DNA from: Nocardia rosealba
GTDB lineage: Bacteria; Actinomycetota; Actinomycetes; Mycobacteriales; Mycobacteriaceae
DNA length: 64,000 nt
Assembly (NCBI RefSeq): GCF_020216065.1
Contig: NZ_JAIWNA010000010.1
Coordinates: 62,001 to 126,000 of the forward strand
Direction of reading: 5' to 3'
Both the position numbers and the translations under genes were made by a program. Numbering within the stretch: the first letter of the stretch is position 1; each line of letters opens with the position of its first letter. The notes under the pieces were generated by a model, which worked only from the letters and a program-made list of their open reading frames with translations, did no database searches and was not told the origin of the DNA. Below, in pieces: positions 18,848 through 27,809 of the stretch.

Positions 18848-19251
18848 CGCATGCCCCCGTCTGTCGCGTGTTCGGTGAGATCAGGTGGAAACGCCATCGG
18901 CGCGGAACCGACGATGTCGATTGCTATTCCGGCGGGTTCGTCGCGCGTATCCAGGTAGTCGCGCAGGCGCCGCCCGAAAATCCAGTGGTAGCGGTAGTCC
19001 TTGTCCTGGTCGGCGGCATTGTCGAGGCGATCGCGCGCGGCGACGAACCGGGCGTATTCCTCGACGCTGGTGAACGCGCACAACCAGTCGACACCACCGA
19101 GCGGCAGGAAGAAGACCCGGTTCTCGGCGGTGAGCGGAACCAACAGGGCGGCCTGCCGAAACGCGGCGAGCAACGCATCCGGCTGCCCGAAGCCCGCGTA
19201 GAAGGCTGCTATTTCGGCGTGGAGGCGTTCCCTGCCGTCGCCATCGGTCAT
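18844..19251 (-). CDS. SseB-like protein, first gene of the toxin operon
   Basis: Protein of 135 residues resembling the SseB N-terminal domain family, which is frequent beside ESX genes in actinobacteria. The pattern LVPLTAENRVFFLPLGGVDW and the following AFTSVEEY are typical of that fold. ATG at 19251 is chosen; longer in-frame extension to 19506 is Arg/Pro-rich and not convincing. The stop overlaps the next start (ATGA), indicating translational coupling. Role is unknown; it may be a cytoplasmic chaperone-like protein. Confidence 0.7.
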   Translation of the reverse strand: MTDGDGRERLHAEIAAFYAGFGQPDALLAAFRQAALLVPLTAENRVFFLPLGGVDWLCAFTSVEEYARFVAARDRLDNAADQDKDYRYHWIFGRRLRDYLDTRDEPAGIAIDIVGSAPMAFPPDLTEHATDGGMR

Positions 19252-19507
19252 CCGACGCAACCTCCCCCGCACCCCGTTCTTCACTCTCGAACGGCAGTGT
19301 ACGCGAATGACGGCCGTCGTAGGGAGTCCCGGAATCCAGGGGGCTGTCGCACAATTCGCGCGCTTCCGTCGGAGACGGGGGTGAATGCCGAGGTCGTGAG
19401 CTCGGCGGTCGATCGGTCGAGATCGGTTCAGGGTGAGTGTAATCGGTGTGTGCGAGTGGGTGGCGCGGTTAGTTTGCGGTTCTCGATGAGGAACGCAAGG
19501 AGACACA

Positions 19508-19642
19508 GTGTCGCAAGCAGAGACCGAGCCGCGGCCGGGTAGTGCTTTCAGGTGGAACGAGGATTGGGCGGCGACCGTTGTCGGTCTCCTGCTGATCGGT
19601 CTCGTACTGGTGGGGGCGATTCCCGATTGGCTGGTGCCGTGA
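19508..19642 (+). CDS. 44-residue single-span membrane protein coupled to a YeiH-type transporter
   Basis: Short frame with a strong ribosome site (AAGGAGA at 19497-19503) and GTG start. The protein has a charged N-terminus with Trp residues (FRWNEDW) and one transmembrane helix at about 21-40 (TVVGLLLIGLVLVGAIPDW). Its TGA shares a base with the ATG of the transporter (19640-19644), so the two are translationally coupled. Likely a small accessory subunit or stabiliser of the transporter. The family is not known to me. Confidence 0.72.
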   Translation: MSQAETEPRPGSAFRWNEDWAATVVGLLLIGLVLVGAIPDWLVP

Positions 19643-20769
19643 TGGCGGAGGTGAAGACCACGTCCGAAACCGCGGCGGTGCAGGGGAATACGCGCGCAAC
19701 TTCTACCGATATCGCCGCCGGGGTGCTCCTTGTGCTCGTGCTCGGCGCGCTGACGCGATTCTTCGACACGCAGGTGCCGCAGTGGGCAGCCGACACGCCG
19801 TTGAAGCGAGTCGCGAAGACCATCGAGTATCCGGTGTACGCGATCGCGATCGGCCTGATCGGGAACGTGGTGCTCGGCAAACTCGGTCTGCGCGACCGGC
19901 TTTCGGCCGGGTTCCGGACGGAGTTCTTCATCAAGACCGGCGTGGTGCTACTCGGTGCGTCCGTCAATCTGAATATTCTGGTGACGGCGGCGGCGCCCGC
20001 GATCGTGCAGGCGCTGGCCTTGATCACCATCGTTTTCGGATTCACCTGGTGGTTCGGTGGGGTGCTCGGGCTCGACGACAAACTGCGGGCCCTGTTGTCG
20101 TCCGCGGTGTCGATCTGCGGAGTGAGCGCGGCTATCGCGGCGGCCGGGGCGGTGCAGGCGCGGCGTGAACAGATCGCGTACGCGGCCTCGCTGGTGATCA
20201 TCTTCGCGCTGCCGTCGATCTTCCTGCTGCCCTGGCTCGCTGACCTTCTCGGGCTTTCCGATGCGGTCGCGGGTGCGTGGATCGGCGGCAATATCGACAC
20301 CACGGCGGCGGTGGCCGCCGCCGGTGCGCTCGCGGGTGAGGAATCGTTGCAGATCGCGACGATCGTCAAGACGACACAGAACGCGCTGATCGGACTCGTC
20401 GCGATCGCGCTCACCGCCTGGTTCGCGTTCCGGGTGGACCGCACGCCGGGTGCCGCCCGGCCGAGCCTCGGTGAATTCTGGTCCAGGTTCCCGAAATTCG
20501 TGCTCGGGTTCGTCGCCGCGTCGATCATCGGCACCCTGTACCTGCAATCGGTCGACAAGAAGACCGGCGCCGCGCACATCGCGATCGTCAACGACCTGCG
20601 GACCTGGTTCCTGATCCTGGCCTTCGTGTCCATCGGCCTGGAATTCTCGCTGCGCGGATTGCGCGAGGCCGGGTGGCGGCCGATCGCCGTCTTCGGTTCG
20701 GCGGTGCTGGTGAACCTTGCCGCCGGACTCGGCCTTTCGGTGCTGCTGTTCCGTGACTTCGCGGCCTGA
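19642..20769 (+). CDS. YeiH/PSE-family membrane protein, putative sulfate exporter
   Basis: Integral membrane protein of 375 residues with roughly ten hydrophobic helices. Family marks include GVVLLGASVNLN, SSAVSICGVSAAIAA and WIGGNIDTTAAVAAAGAL, typical of the YeiH/UPF0324 group annotated as putative sulfate exporters; the substrate is not firmly established for the family. ATG at 19642 overlaps the stop of the 44-residue gene. It is convergent with the IclR regulator downstream. Confidence 0.88.
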   Translation: MAEVKTTSETAAVQGNTRATSTDIAAGVLLVLVLGALTRFFDTQVPQWAADTPLKRVAKTIEYPVYAIAIGLIGNVVLGKLGLRDRLSAGFRTEFFIKTGVVLLGASVNLNILVTAAAPAIVQALALITIVFGFTWWFGGVLGLDDKLRALLSSAVSICGVSAAIAAAGAVQARREQIAYAASLVIIFALPSIFLLPWLADLLGLSDAVAGAWIGGNIDTTAAVAAAGALAGEESLQIATIVKTTQNALIGLVAIALTAWFAFRVDRTPGAARPSLGEFWSRFPKFVLGFVAASIIGTLYLQSVDKKTGAAHIAIVNDLRTWFLILAFVSIGLEFSLRGLREAGWRPIAVFGSAVLVNLAAGLGLSVLLFRDFAA

Positions 20770-20874
20770 CGTGGACGAACTCCTGCTCGCGCGGCGGGCA
20801 CCGGATGGAGCCGCACCCTCCGGCAGCGCCGAGCCCGTCGGCGGCTGAGTGGGGCGCCAGGGTGCTCTGCGCGG

Positions 20875-21723
20875 TCAGGTCGCGGCGCCGAGCTTCTGGG
20901 CGCAGGCGAGCAGTTCTGTGCGGTACAACTCGCGGTCGCCAGGGGAGACCGCCGGATGCAGGGGCCCGATCTGCAGTTCCCAGCGCGGAACCTCGTCACG
21001 ATCGAACACCGGTGCCGCGAGGTAGGCGATGGGTAACGGTGCCGCCGCGGCGAGGTCGGCGGCGGTGTGGGGGTAGCCGCTGAGGTCGCCGAGCAGGCCG
21101 AGGACGCGACGGCGTAGTGGTCCGGAAGTCGGTGAATGTGCCAGGTGGCCTGCTACTTCGGCGAGGACATCGAGGGTGGCGAGGTCGGCGGGGTCGATGC
21201 CCCAGACCGCGAGTCCGGCGGAGCGGATCTCGGCGAGCGCGGTGGTCAGTTCATCGCGTCGGCCGGGGTCGGCGGTGGCCAGCCACGCGCGCTGCCGTTC
21301 CGGGGCGCAGAACGCGATGACACTCGCGCCTGCGGGAGCGCGCAGCGGCACGCGGGCGCCGACCTCGATCCCGGCGGGTACCCGGCCGTGATGGGCGGCC
21401 AGGCCGACGAAAGTCATCGAGGTCGACGAGACCACCGCCAGCGCGGCGCCACACCCGACCCGGCGGGCCAGCTCGCGCAACGCGGCGTCCGCGCCTGCGG
21501 GTGCGGCTGCCCGGTGTGCGGTGGGAAACGCGGGCCCGAGCCGGTAGGTCAGGTCGCGAGAACGCAGCGCCCAGCCACGCGATTCCAATGTGGTGAGGAT
21601 GGCGGCGACCGTCGACCGGCTCAGTGCGAGCCGGTCGGCGACGCTCGCGGCGGTGAGTGGTGCCTCGGCGGCGAGTAGCTCGACGACGGAGACGACCCGA
21701 TCGGTCGGTGGTGACGCGGTCAC
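20875..21723 (-). CDS. IclR-family transcriptional regulator
   Basis: DNA-binding regulator of 282 residues: N-terminal winged helix-turn-helix (AASVADRLALSRSTVAAILTT), then an effector-binding domain (GCGAALAVVSSTSMTFVGLA and RVPLRAPAGASVIAF). GTG at 21723 with GAGGGAA upstream. It is divergent from the P450 gene with a 94-base gap holding a perfect palindrome, so it most likely controls the P450. The effector is unknown. Confidence 0.85.
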   Translation of the reverse strand: MTASPPTDRVVSVVELLAAEAPLTAASVADRLALSRSTVAAILTTLESRGWALRSRDLTYRLGPAFPTAHRAAAPAGADAALRELARRVGCGAALAVVSSTSMTFVGLAAHHGRVPAGIEVGARVPLRAPAGASVIAFCAPERQRAWLATADPGRRDELTTALAEIRSAGLAVWGIDPADLATLDVLAEVAGHLAHSPTSGPLRRRVLGLLGDLSGYPHTAADLAAAAPLPIAYLAAPVFDRDEVPRWELQIGPLHPAVSPGDRELYRTELLACAQKLGAAT

Positions 21724-21787
21724 GCATTCCCTCTTGTTCTTCCCGACGCGGTCGTCTACCGTCCGCGTGCCGAAAATCCGATTCGAT

Positions 21788-21805
21788 GACACGAATATTC
21801 GTGTC
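21788..21805. promoter_or_regulatory. 18-bp perfect palindrome, likely operator of the P450 gene
   Basis: GACACGAATATTCGTGTC reads the same on both strands and sits 12 bases before the P450 ATG, touching its ribosome site, in the gap shared with the divergent IclR gene. The repeat is seen directly; the binding of the IclR protein is inferred. Confidence 0.6.
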
Positions 21806-21817
21806 CGGAGGAATGTT

Positions 21818-23038
21818 ATGCCGCACTCGTCGCTCCTGGACTCTCTCGACATCACCGACATCGACTTCGCCTTCCAGGACACGCCCGACCTGCACCGTGT
21901 GCTGGCCGACCTGCGGGCCCGCCGGCCGTACGCGATCGTCCCCTTCGCGGGGACGCGTGCGGTGCTGCTGCTCACCCATGACCTGGTGTCGGCGGCCTTC
22001 AAGGACGAGGAGACCTTCCCGGCGCAGGCGGTGTACTCGCTCACCACCGAACCGGTGCTCGGCCGCACCTTGCAGTGCATGACCGGCGACGAACACCGGG
22101 TGAACCGGGCCATCGTCGCCCCACCGTTCCGGCGCAGCCTGGTGAGCGGCTGGATCGAACCGCTCCTCGCGCCGGTCGCCCACGAGGTGATCGGCCGCTT
22201 CGCTCATCTCGGCGCTGCCGACCTGGTGACCGAATTCACCACGCGCTACCCGGTTCTCGTGATCAGCAGATTGCTCGGTCTGCCCGTCGGCGACGAGGCG
22301 ACGGTGTTGCGCTGGGCGCACGACCTGTTCTATTTCCCATTGGATCCCGCTGCCGCACACCGGGCTTCGCGAGAGTTCGCCGACCATGTGCTGCCGATCA
22401 TCGCGGCCCGGCGCGAGGAGCCCGGTGCGGACCTGATCTCGAAGCTGGTCACCGAGAGCGTCGAGGGAACCACCCTGTCCGACGATCAGATACTCGCCTT
22501 CCTACGGCTGCTGTTCCCGGCGGGCGCCGACACCACCATGTTGGCTCTGGGAAATACGTTGTCCGCCTTGCTGACTCATCCGGACCAGCTCGCCCTGGTC
22601 ACGGCCGATCCGGCGGACCAGGCAGAGTGGGCGATCTGGGAGGGATTGCGCTGGGAACCACCGGTCGGGCTGCTGCCTCGCGCCTGCCGGAGGGACACCC
22701 ACTGGCAGGGTCTCGACATTCCCGCCCTCACCCCGATGTTGTTCGCCGTCAACGCCGCTCACCGTGACCCGGCGAAATATCCCGCGCCACACGAGTTCGA
22801 CATCTCCCGCCGCGCCACCACCATGCTCTCGTTCGGACAGGGCCCACACAGTTGTCTCGGCAGCTGGCTGGCGCTGGCCGAACTCCGCACCGCCCTGATC
22901 GCTCTGCTCACCCGCCTGCCCGATCTGCGGCTCGCCGATGCGGCGGCGGCCGAGGACGCCACCGTGACCAGCCAGGTGGGCACCGCGCTCCGCGGCCCCG
23001 CCGCGCTGCGCGTCCGCTGGAACCGAGCGGCTTCCTGA
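21818..23038 (+). CDS. cytochrome P450 monooxygenase
   Basis: Soluble bacterial P450 of 406 residues. I-helix AGADTT, K-helix ExxR in EGLRW, and the haem-binding loop FGQGPHSCLG with Cys346 are all present. It needs a ferredoxin and reductase, which are not adjacent. ATG at 21818 with GGAGGA at 21807-21812. The divergent IclR gene and the palindrome over the 5' region point to substrate-induced expression. Substrate unknown. Confidence 0.95.
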   Translation: MPHSSLLDSLDITDIDFAFQDTPDLHRVLADLRARRPYAIVPFAGTRAVLLLTHDLVSAAFKDEETFPAQAVYSLTTEPVLGRTLQCMTGDEHRVNRAIVAPPFRRSLVSGWIEPLLAPVAHEVIGRFAHLGAADLVTEFTTRYPVLVISRLLGLPVGDEATVLRWAHDLFYFPLDPAAAHRASREFADHVLPIIAARREEPGADLISKLVTESVEGTTLSDDQILAFLRLLFPAGADTTMLALGNTLSALLTHPDQLALVTADPADQAEWAIWEGLRWEPPVGLLPRACRRDTHWQGLDIPALTPMLFAVNAAHRDPAKYPAPHEFDISRRATTMLSFGQGPHSCLGSWLALAELRTALIALLTRLPDLRLADAAAAEDATVTSQVGTALRGPAALRVRWNRAAS

Positions 23039-23074
23039 CCTGCGACATCCTGGCGCGTAGGCTGAACCTTGGTT

Positions 23075-23086
23075 TTGTCCGGACAA
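23075..23086. promoter_or_regulatory. 12-bp palindrome upstream of the 34-residue gene
   Basis: TTGTCCGGACAA, perfectly self-complementary, 20 bases before the small ATG and just after a possible TAGGCT -10 box (about 23058-23063). Possible operator; no regulator can be named. Confidence 0.35.
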
Positions 23087-23106
23087 CAACGGATCGGGGC
23101 GAACAC

Positions 23107-23211
23107 ATGTCGAACAAGGACGAACACGAAGAGAAGATCGAAAAGGAACAGGTCGAGCGCGAGGAAGAACGCCGCAGGCTGGAAGAAGAAGAGGAACGCC
23201 GCCTGCGTTGA
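23107..23211 (+). CDS. 34-residue highly charged helical peptide
   Basis: Short frame encoding a protein that is almost entirely Glu, Arg and Lys after MSNKDEHEEK, predicted as one continuous charged alpha helix or coiled coil. ATG at 23107 follows GATCGGGGCG, a moderate ribosome site. It has its own apparent promoter region with a palindrome and stands alone between the P450 and the RecB-like gene. Function unknown. It might be chance, but codon use is GC-biased at third positions as in real genes here. Confidence 0.5.
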   Translation: MSNKDEHEEKIEKEQVEREEERRRLEEEEERRLR

Positions 23212-23308
23212 ATTCAGCCGAACCGTGACCTGAGCCAACCAACTGTGCCGTCGGGCCTGAGGTGAAAGCGGGCTCGAGGATCTTCGGTGGCGCGATCGTC
23301 GAGCGGGA

Positions 23309-24220
23309 TCAGACGTCTTCGGGGGTGCGGACCAAGGGAAGGCCGAGGTCGACGTCGGTGGTGGCGGCGTCTCGGGTCGGCCAGCCGGGGTAGGGGGGTG
23401 GGGTGCCGCCGAATTCCGGGCACAGGGCGTGGAAGTCGCAGTAGCGGCACATCGAATTGCGTTGGGGTGGGAAGTCGCCCGTGCGGCCCGCGTCGAGGAT
23501 GGCTTGCCACAGGGCGGTGAGGATGCGGGCGAAGCGGTCGAGTTCTTCGCGGTCGGGGGTGTAGGTGAGCAGTACCTTGTCGGCGAGGTAGATCAGGCGT
23601 AGCTGTGCGGGGAGGATGCCGCGGGTGCGCAGGATGACCAGGGCGTAGAACTTGAGCTGGAACAGGGCGCGGGCCTCGTGCTGGGGGCCGGGCGCGCGGC
23701 CGGTCTTGTAGTCGACCACGCGCAGCAGACCGTTGGGCGCCACGTCTATGCGGTCGACGAAGCCGCGCAACGGGATCTCACCGTCGAGGTCGACCTCCAC
23801 CCGCTCCTCCAGGCCGTCCGGATCGAAACGGGTGGGGTCCTCGAGCTCGTAGTACCCGGCGACCAGGCGGCGCACCTCCTCGAACAGCGCCTCCGGACCG
23901 CCCGCCGCCACCAGCTCGTCGAGGCCCTCCCGGCCCGCCCGCACCCGCTCCCACGCGCCGGGAACCAGCTCGGCCGCCCGGTCGGGCCCACGCTCGGCCG
24001 CGGGTAACCCGAACAGGTCCTCGAGCACCGCGTGCACCACCGTGCCGCGTACGGCCGCGCGGGTGGGTGGTTCCGGCACCCGATCGATCGCCCGCAACCG
24101 GTACTTCAACGGGCACTGCTTGAAATCGGCTGCGCGCGAAGGAGACAACGCCGGACGCGACCGGGTGACCGGTTCGGCGGAGGTCTCGTCGGCGATCGAC
24201 GCGGACAGGGGCACTGACAT
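23309..24220 (-). CDS. RecB-family PD-(D/E)XK exonuclease-like protein
   Basis: Stand-alone nuclease of 303 residues with the RecB/Cas4-type fold: N-terminal SPSRAADFKQCPLKYR, catalytic RGFVDRIDV...VVDYKTGR (Asp, Asp and Lys), and a C-terminal cysteine set (MCRYCDFHALC) that with the N-terminal Cys can bind an iron-sulfur cluster. ATG at 24220 chosen over an upstream GTG at 24256. It is the positional counterpart of Rv2119, next to trmI. Probable DNA end-processing; the partner is unknown. Confidence 0.85.
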   Translation of the reverse strand: MSVPLSASIADETSAEPVTRSRPALSPSRAADFKQCPLKYRLRAIDRVPEPPTRAAVRGTVVHAVLEDLFGLPAAERGPDRAAELVPGAWERVRAGREGLDELVAAGGPEALFEEVRRLVAGYYELEDPTRFDPDGLEERVEVDLDGEIPLRGFVDRIDVAPNGLLRVVDYKTGRAPGPQHEARALFQLKFYALVILRTRGILPAQLRLIYLADKVLLTYTPDREELDRFARILTALWQAILDAGRTGDFPPQRNSMCRYCDFHALCPEFGGTPPPYPGWPTRDAATTDVDLGLPLVRTPEDV

Positions 24221-24294
24221 GTTCGCCACGGTAACGGCACCTACCGACAGGTTCACGATTCGTCCATCGGGGCGGTGTCTGTCAAGATCGCCGA

Positions 24295-25431
24295 ATGCGA
24301 ACGATCCGGGTGGGGGCGGCCGTGGCCGCGATGATCATGCTCAGTGCTTGTCAGGAACAACTGCCGCCGGTGGCCACGAGCACATCGGCCGGCGCACCGA
24401 CGACCACCGCGACCAGCCCCGAGCAGGATTTGCGGACCGGCAAACTCGCCGAAGGCTTCCGGATGGCCGATGCGCTGACCCTCGGCTCCGATATCGACCC
24501 GACCTTCGTGCGCCGAGGACCGCTCGGCGTCCTCACCGAGCCGATGCTCACGATCATGGCGGGCCACAACAACGCGGTGAGCGCCGCCGCCGCGGCCGAG
24601 GGCCTGATCACCGGCTTCGCCGTCCAGCGCTCCAACGGCGGCGAGACGAGCGCCGATACCCAGTGGCTCACCCACGGCATCCTGCGTTTCCCCGACAACG
24701 CGTCCGCGACCAGGGCGGCCGACGCCCTGGCCACCGCCGCGACCACACAGAGCGGTCTGCTCGAATCCGGTGACTGGGTGGTCACCGACCTGCCGGAAGC
24801 GCCGGACAGCCGGGTCGTCACCATGACGAACCGCGGCAGGCTGGACGGCATGGCCTTCACCCCGCACCGGGAGTACGTGGTGTTCACCCGGATGAGCAAC
24901 GGTGCGCTCCCCGAGATCGGGAAGATCGTCCGCGCCGCGCTCGAACGTCAACGCCCCGAACTGGATTCCTTCGCGGCCACCCCGGTCGCCGAGCTGGCGA
25001 AAGTCCCCTACGACCCCACCGGGATCCACGCACTCGCCGTCGGCAAGGGCGGTGCGAGCCGGGGAGCCTTCGGCAGGCACGCCGCGGCGCATTACGCCGA
25101 CGACCAGCATGCGGCCCGCGCGCTGTTCGACAAGGTCGGGGTGAGCGCGTTCGGCGTCGAAGGCAGCATCGTCTACCGCGCCGCCGACGCCGCGGGCGCG
25201 GCGGCCTTGCTCGCGTCCGACACCGCCGAGTTCGGTTCCGATCGGGAATGGAAGTCGACGGCGGCCCCGACGGCTGTCCCCGGGTCGGTCTGCTGGGCAG
25301 AGACCGACGAGAGCAGCTGGGCATGCCTGGTGTCGGTCGGTCGCTACGTCGCGCAGGTCCCCGCCGACACCGAAGCCGAAGCGCACTCCCTGCTGGCCGA
25401 ACAGCACCGCGTGCTCACTGCCGCGAAATAG
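24295..25431 (+). CDS. putative secreted lipoprotein (DUF7373-like)
   Basis: Lipoprotein of 378 residues. N-terminal signal peptide ends in the lipobox LSAC with the lipidated Cys at 19. The mature part has two similar alpha/beta halves around GILRFPDNASATRAADAL and a Cys pair near the C-terminus (SVCWAETDESSWACLV). It resembles a lipoprotein family common in Nocardia that I would place in DUF7373, with moderate confidence. Exported to the outer face of the membrane; function unknown. It is divergent from the RecB-like gene. Confidence 0.75.
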   Translation: MRTIRVGAAVAAMIMLSACQEQLPPVATSTSAGAPTTTATSPEQDLRTGKLAEGFRMADALTLGSDIDPTFVRRGPLGVLTEPMLTIMAGHNNAVSAAAAAEGLITGFAVQRSNGGETSADTQWLTHGILRFPDNASATRAADALATAATTQSGLLESGDWVVTDLPEAPDSRVVTMTNRGRLDGMAFTPHREYVVFTRMSNGALPEIGKIVRAALERQRPELDSFAATPVAELAKVPYDPTGIHALAVGKGGASRGAFGRHAAAHYADDQHAARALFDKVGVSAFGVEGSIVYRAADAAGAAALLASDTAEFGSDREWKSTAAPTAVPGSVCWAETDESSWACLVSVGRYVAQVPADTEAEAHSLLAEQHRVLTAAK

Positions 25432-25501
25432 CTGACCCGTCGATCGCGCGCATCGCCCCGCCTGGCAGGCTTGAGACTTCCATTCGAAGAACGGGAGATA
25501 C

Positions 25502-26335
25502 ATGACGGCCAGACGGACCGGTCCATTCGCGATCGGGGACCGGGTGCAGCTGACCGATGCCAAGGGGCGCCTCTACACGGTGGTGCTCGAGGAGGGCAAG
25601 GAGTTCCACACCCACCGCGGCGGCATCAAGCACGACGACCTCATCGGCGCCGACGAGGGCTCTGTGGTGAAGTCGATCAACGGCACCCCCTACCTGGCTC
25701 TGCGCCCGCTGCTCACCGACTACGTGCTGTCGATGCCGCGCGGCGCCACCGTCATCTACCCCAAGGACGCCGCCCAGATCGTGCACGAGGGCGACGTGTT
25801 CCCCGGTGCGCGGGTGCTCGAGGCAGGCGCCGGTTCCGGTGCGCTGACCTGCTCGCTGCTGCGCGCGGTCGGCTCCGAGGGGCAGGTGATCTCCTATGAG
25901 ATCCGCGACGACCACGCCGAGCACGCCGTGCGCAATGTGGAGACGTTCTTCGGTGAGCGCCCACCGAACTGGTCGCTGACCGTCGCCGACGTGGCGAACT
26001 ACGACGGCGAGCAGGTCGACCGGGTGGTGCTCGACATGCTCGCGCCCTGGGACGCGCTGCCCGCGGTGTCGAAGGCGCTGGTGCCCGGTGGCGTGCTCAT
26101 CGTGTACGTCGCCACGGTCACCCAGCTGTCCAAGGTCGTCGAGGCGATGCGTGAGCAGGAGTGCTGGACCGAGCCACGCTCCTGGGAGTCGATGGTTCGC
26201 GGGTGGCATGTGGTGGGGCTCGCGGTGCGTCCCGAACACCGGATGCAGGGGCACACCGCGTTCCTGGTGAGCGCGCGTCGCCTCGCCGAAGGCACGGTGA
26301 CCCCTAAGCCGCAGCGCCGTCCGTCGAAGGGCTGA
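25502..26335 (+). CDS. trmI: tRNA (adenine-58-N1)-methyltransferase
   Basis: SAM-dependent enzyme of 277 residues that makes m1A58 in the T-loop of tRNAs. N-terminal beta-barrel domain (FAIGDRVQLTDAKGRLYTVV), then the Rossmann domain with VLEAGAGSGALTCSLL and the catalytic-region DMLAPWDALP. It matches the mycobacterial homotetrameric TrmI (Rv2118c) in length and place. ATG at 25502 after GGGAGATA. Confidence 0.95.
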   Translation: MTARRTGPFAIGDRVQLTDAKGRLYTVVLEEGKEFHTHRGGIKHDDLIGADEGSVVKSINGTPYLALRPLLTDYVLSMPRGATVIYPKDAAQIVHEGDVFPGARVLEAGAGSGALTCSLLRAVGSEGQVISYEIRDDHAEHAVRNVETFFGERPPNWSLTVADVANYDGEQVDRVVLDMLAPWDALPAVSKALVPGGVLIVYVATVTQLSKVVEAMREQECWTEPRSWESMVRGWHVVGLAVRPEHRMQGHTAFLVSARRLAEGTVTPKPQRRPSKG

Positions 26336-26528
26336 GTTCGATCACGGTATCCCCCGCCACGGGTGCTCGGCTGGGCGCTTCGGCGGCCGATGATCAGCTG
26401 GCACAAGGTCGACACGGCATGGCGGAGCGGCGCGCCGAGCGAGGACGCACCGCCGTTGGTCTCGACGCGCTCGGCGATCTCGCGCTGTCGTGAGCCAGCT
26501 CTCTCACCGCCCCGGAGCCGCGGGCCGT

Positions 26529-27809
26529 TCATGCTCTGGTTAGCAGCCGTGCGCCGCACAGTGCCGTGGCGGCGACCGCGAACCAGGGCAGCCCTTCCGA
26601 GGTGAGGCCGCCTCGAGTGGCCTGCAGAATCGCGAGCCCGGCCGCCGCCACAGCGAACAGCACGGCGGCGGAACGGGCGCCGCGCACCGTCGCGACCGAG
26701 CCGTCCCACCAGCGCATCGGCGTGTTCTCCAGCCCGCGCAAGGCGAGGAACGCTAGCGCGGTGAGGACCAGCGTCGCGCCGAGCTGCACGGCGGTGAGCA
26801 GCCAGAACCCTTGGTGGGTCGGGCCGACCCGATCGCCACCGGCCAGGTGACTCGCGACGAGCACTGTGAGCAATGCGGGCATGTGCCACAGGTAGAGCGT
26901 CATCGCGCCGGTGTTGCCGATGACCGTGAGCCACCACACGCGTGGCCGCGCCGCCAGCCGCCGGATCCACGGGGCCACCGCGACCGCCGCGCAGCACAGC
27001 GCTACCGCGTGCCCCGCGAGCAGGAGCGACGGCGGCGCGAGATTGGACAACCGCTGTCCGGGAACGGTCACCATGCTCGTCTCGTACGGTCCGACGAGAA
27101 CCAGCGCCACATCGATGAGCAGCACTACGAAGGCCAGCGCAGCCGCGGTCCGTCGCGGCAGCAGACCGCGCAGGTAGCCGATCCCGAGCACGGCCGGGAT
27201 CAACCACACCGCCACATTCAGCATGCCCACCTCGGCCGGACCGCCACCGAGCCGCACCGCGTCGACGGTCCCCGCCGCCACTACGATCACCGCGACAGCC
27301 GCGAACATCCGGCCCGTGCTGGTGACCCAGGTGGCCAGCAGCGGCGTACAGGCCAGCACCGCCAGATACATGCCGAGAAACCACAGCAGCTGCACACTGG
27401 TGATCGCCAGCGGCCGCTGCCAGCCCGGCGCCAGTACCAGCCCGGCCACGAATACCAGCGCCGCCGAGGCGGCCAGGAAGTAGCCGACCGGCCGGACGAG
27501 CCGCTGCGTGCGCCGGAAAAGCCAAGCACCCCAGGATGTTCCGGGGGAAATGCCGCGCGCGCCCGCCGCGACGCCCGCGAAGAAGAACAGTGGGAGCACC
27601 TGCAGCAGCCAGGTCAGCGGCTGGAGGGCAGGCAGATCGGCGAGCACATTGCCGAAACGGACGTCGTCGCCCGACACCGACACGGTCAGCATCAGGCAGT
27701 GACCGACCACCACGACCACCAGCGACGAGATCCGCAGCAGATCGAGGAACCGATCGCGATCGGCGGGCGTATTCGCCGCCACCACAGCCACACTCGGCAC
27801 AACACTCAT
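26529..27809 (-). CDS. acyltransferase-3 family integral membrane protein
   Basis: Membrane protein of 426 residues with about ten transmembrane helices of the acyltransferase-3/OafA type, which modify glycans, lipids or peptidoglycan with acyl groups. The family His lies in the first helix (RISSLVVVVVGHCLM), with conserved-looking FFFAGVAAGARG and LYLWHMPALL segments. ATG at 27809; a longer N-terminus to 27938 looks non-coding. It is convergent with trmI. Acyl acceptor unknown. Confidence 0.82.
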   Translation of the reverse strand: MSVVPSVAVVAANTPADRDRFLDLLRISSLVVVVVGHCLMLTVSVSGDDVRFGNVLADLPALQPLTWLLQVLPLFFFAGVAAGARGISPGTSWGAWLFRRTQRLVRPVGYFLAASAALVFVAGLVLAPGWQRPLAITSVQLLWFLGMYLAVLACTPLLATWVTSTGRMFAAVAVIVVAAGTVDAVRLGGGPAEVGMLNVAVWLIPAVLGIGYLRGLLPRRTAAALAFVVLLIDVALVLVGPYETSMVTVPGQRLSNLAPPSLLLAGHAVALCCAAVAVAPWIRRLAARPRVWWLTVIGNTGAMTLYLWHMPALLTVLVASHLAGGDRVGPTHQGFWLLTAVQLGATLVLTALAFLALRGLENTPMRWWDGSVATVRGARSAAVLFAVAAAGLAILQATRGGLTSEGLPWFAVAATALCGARLLTRA

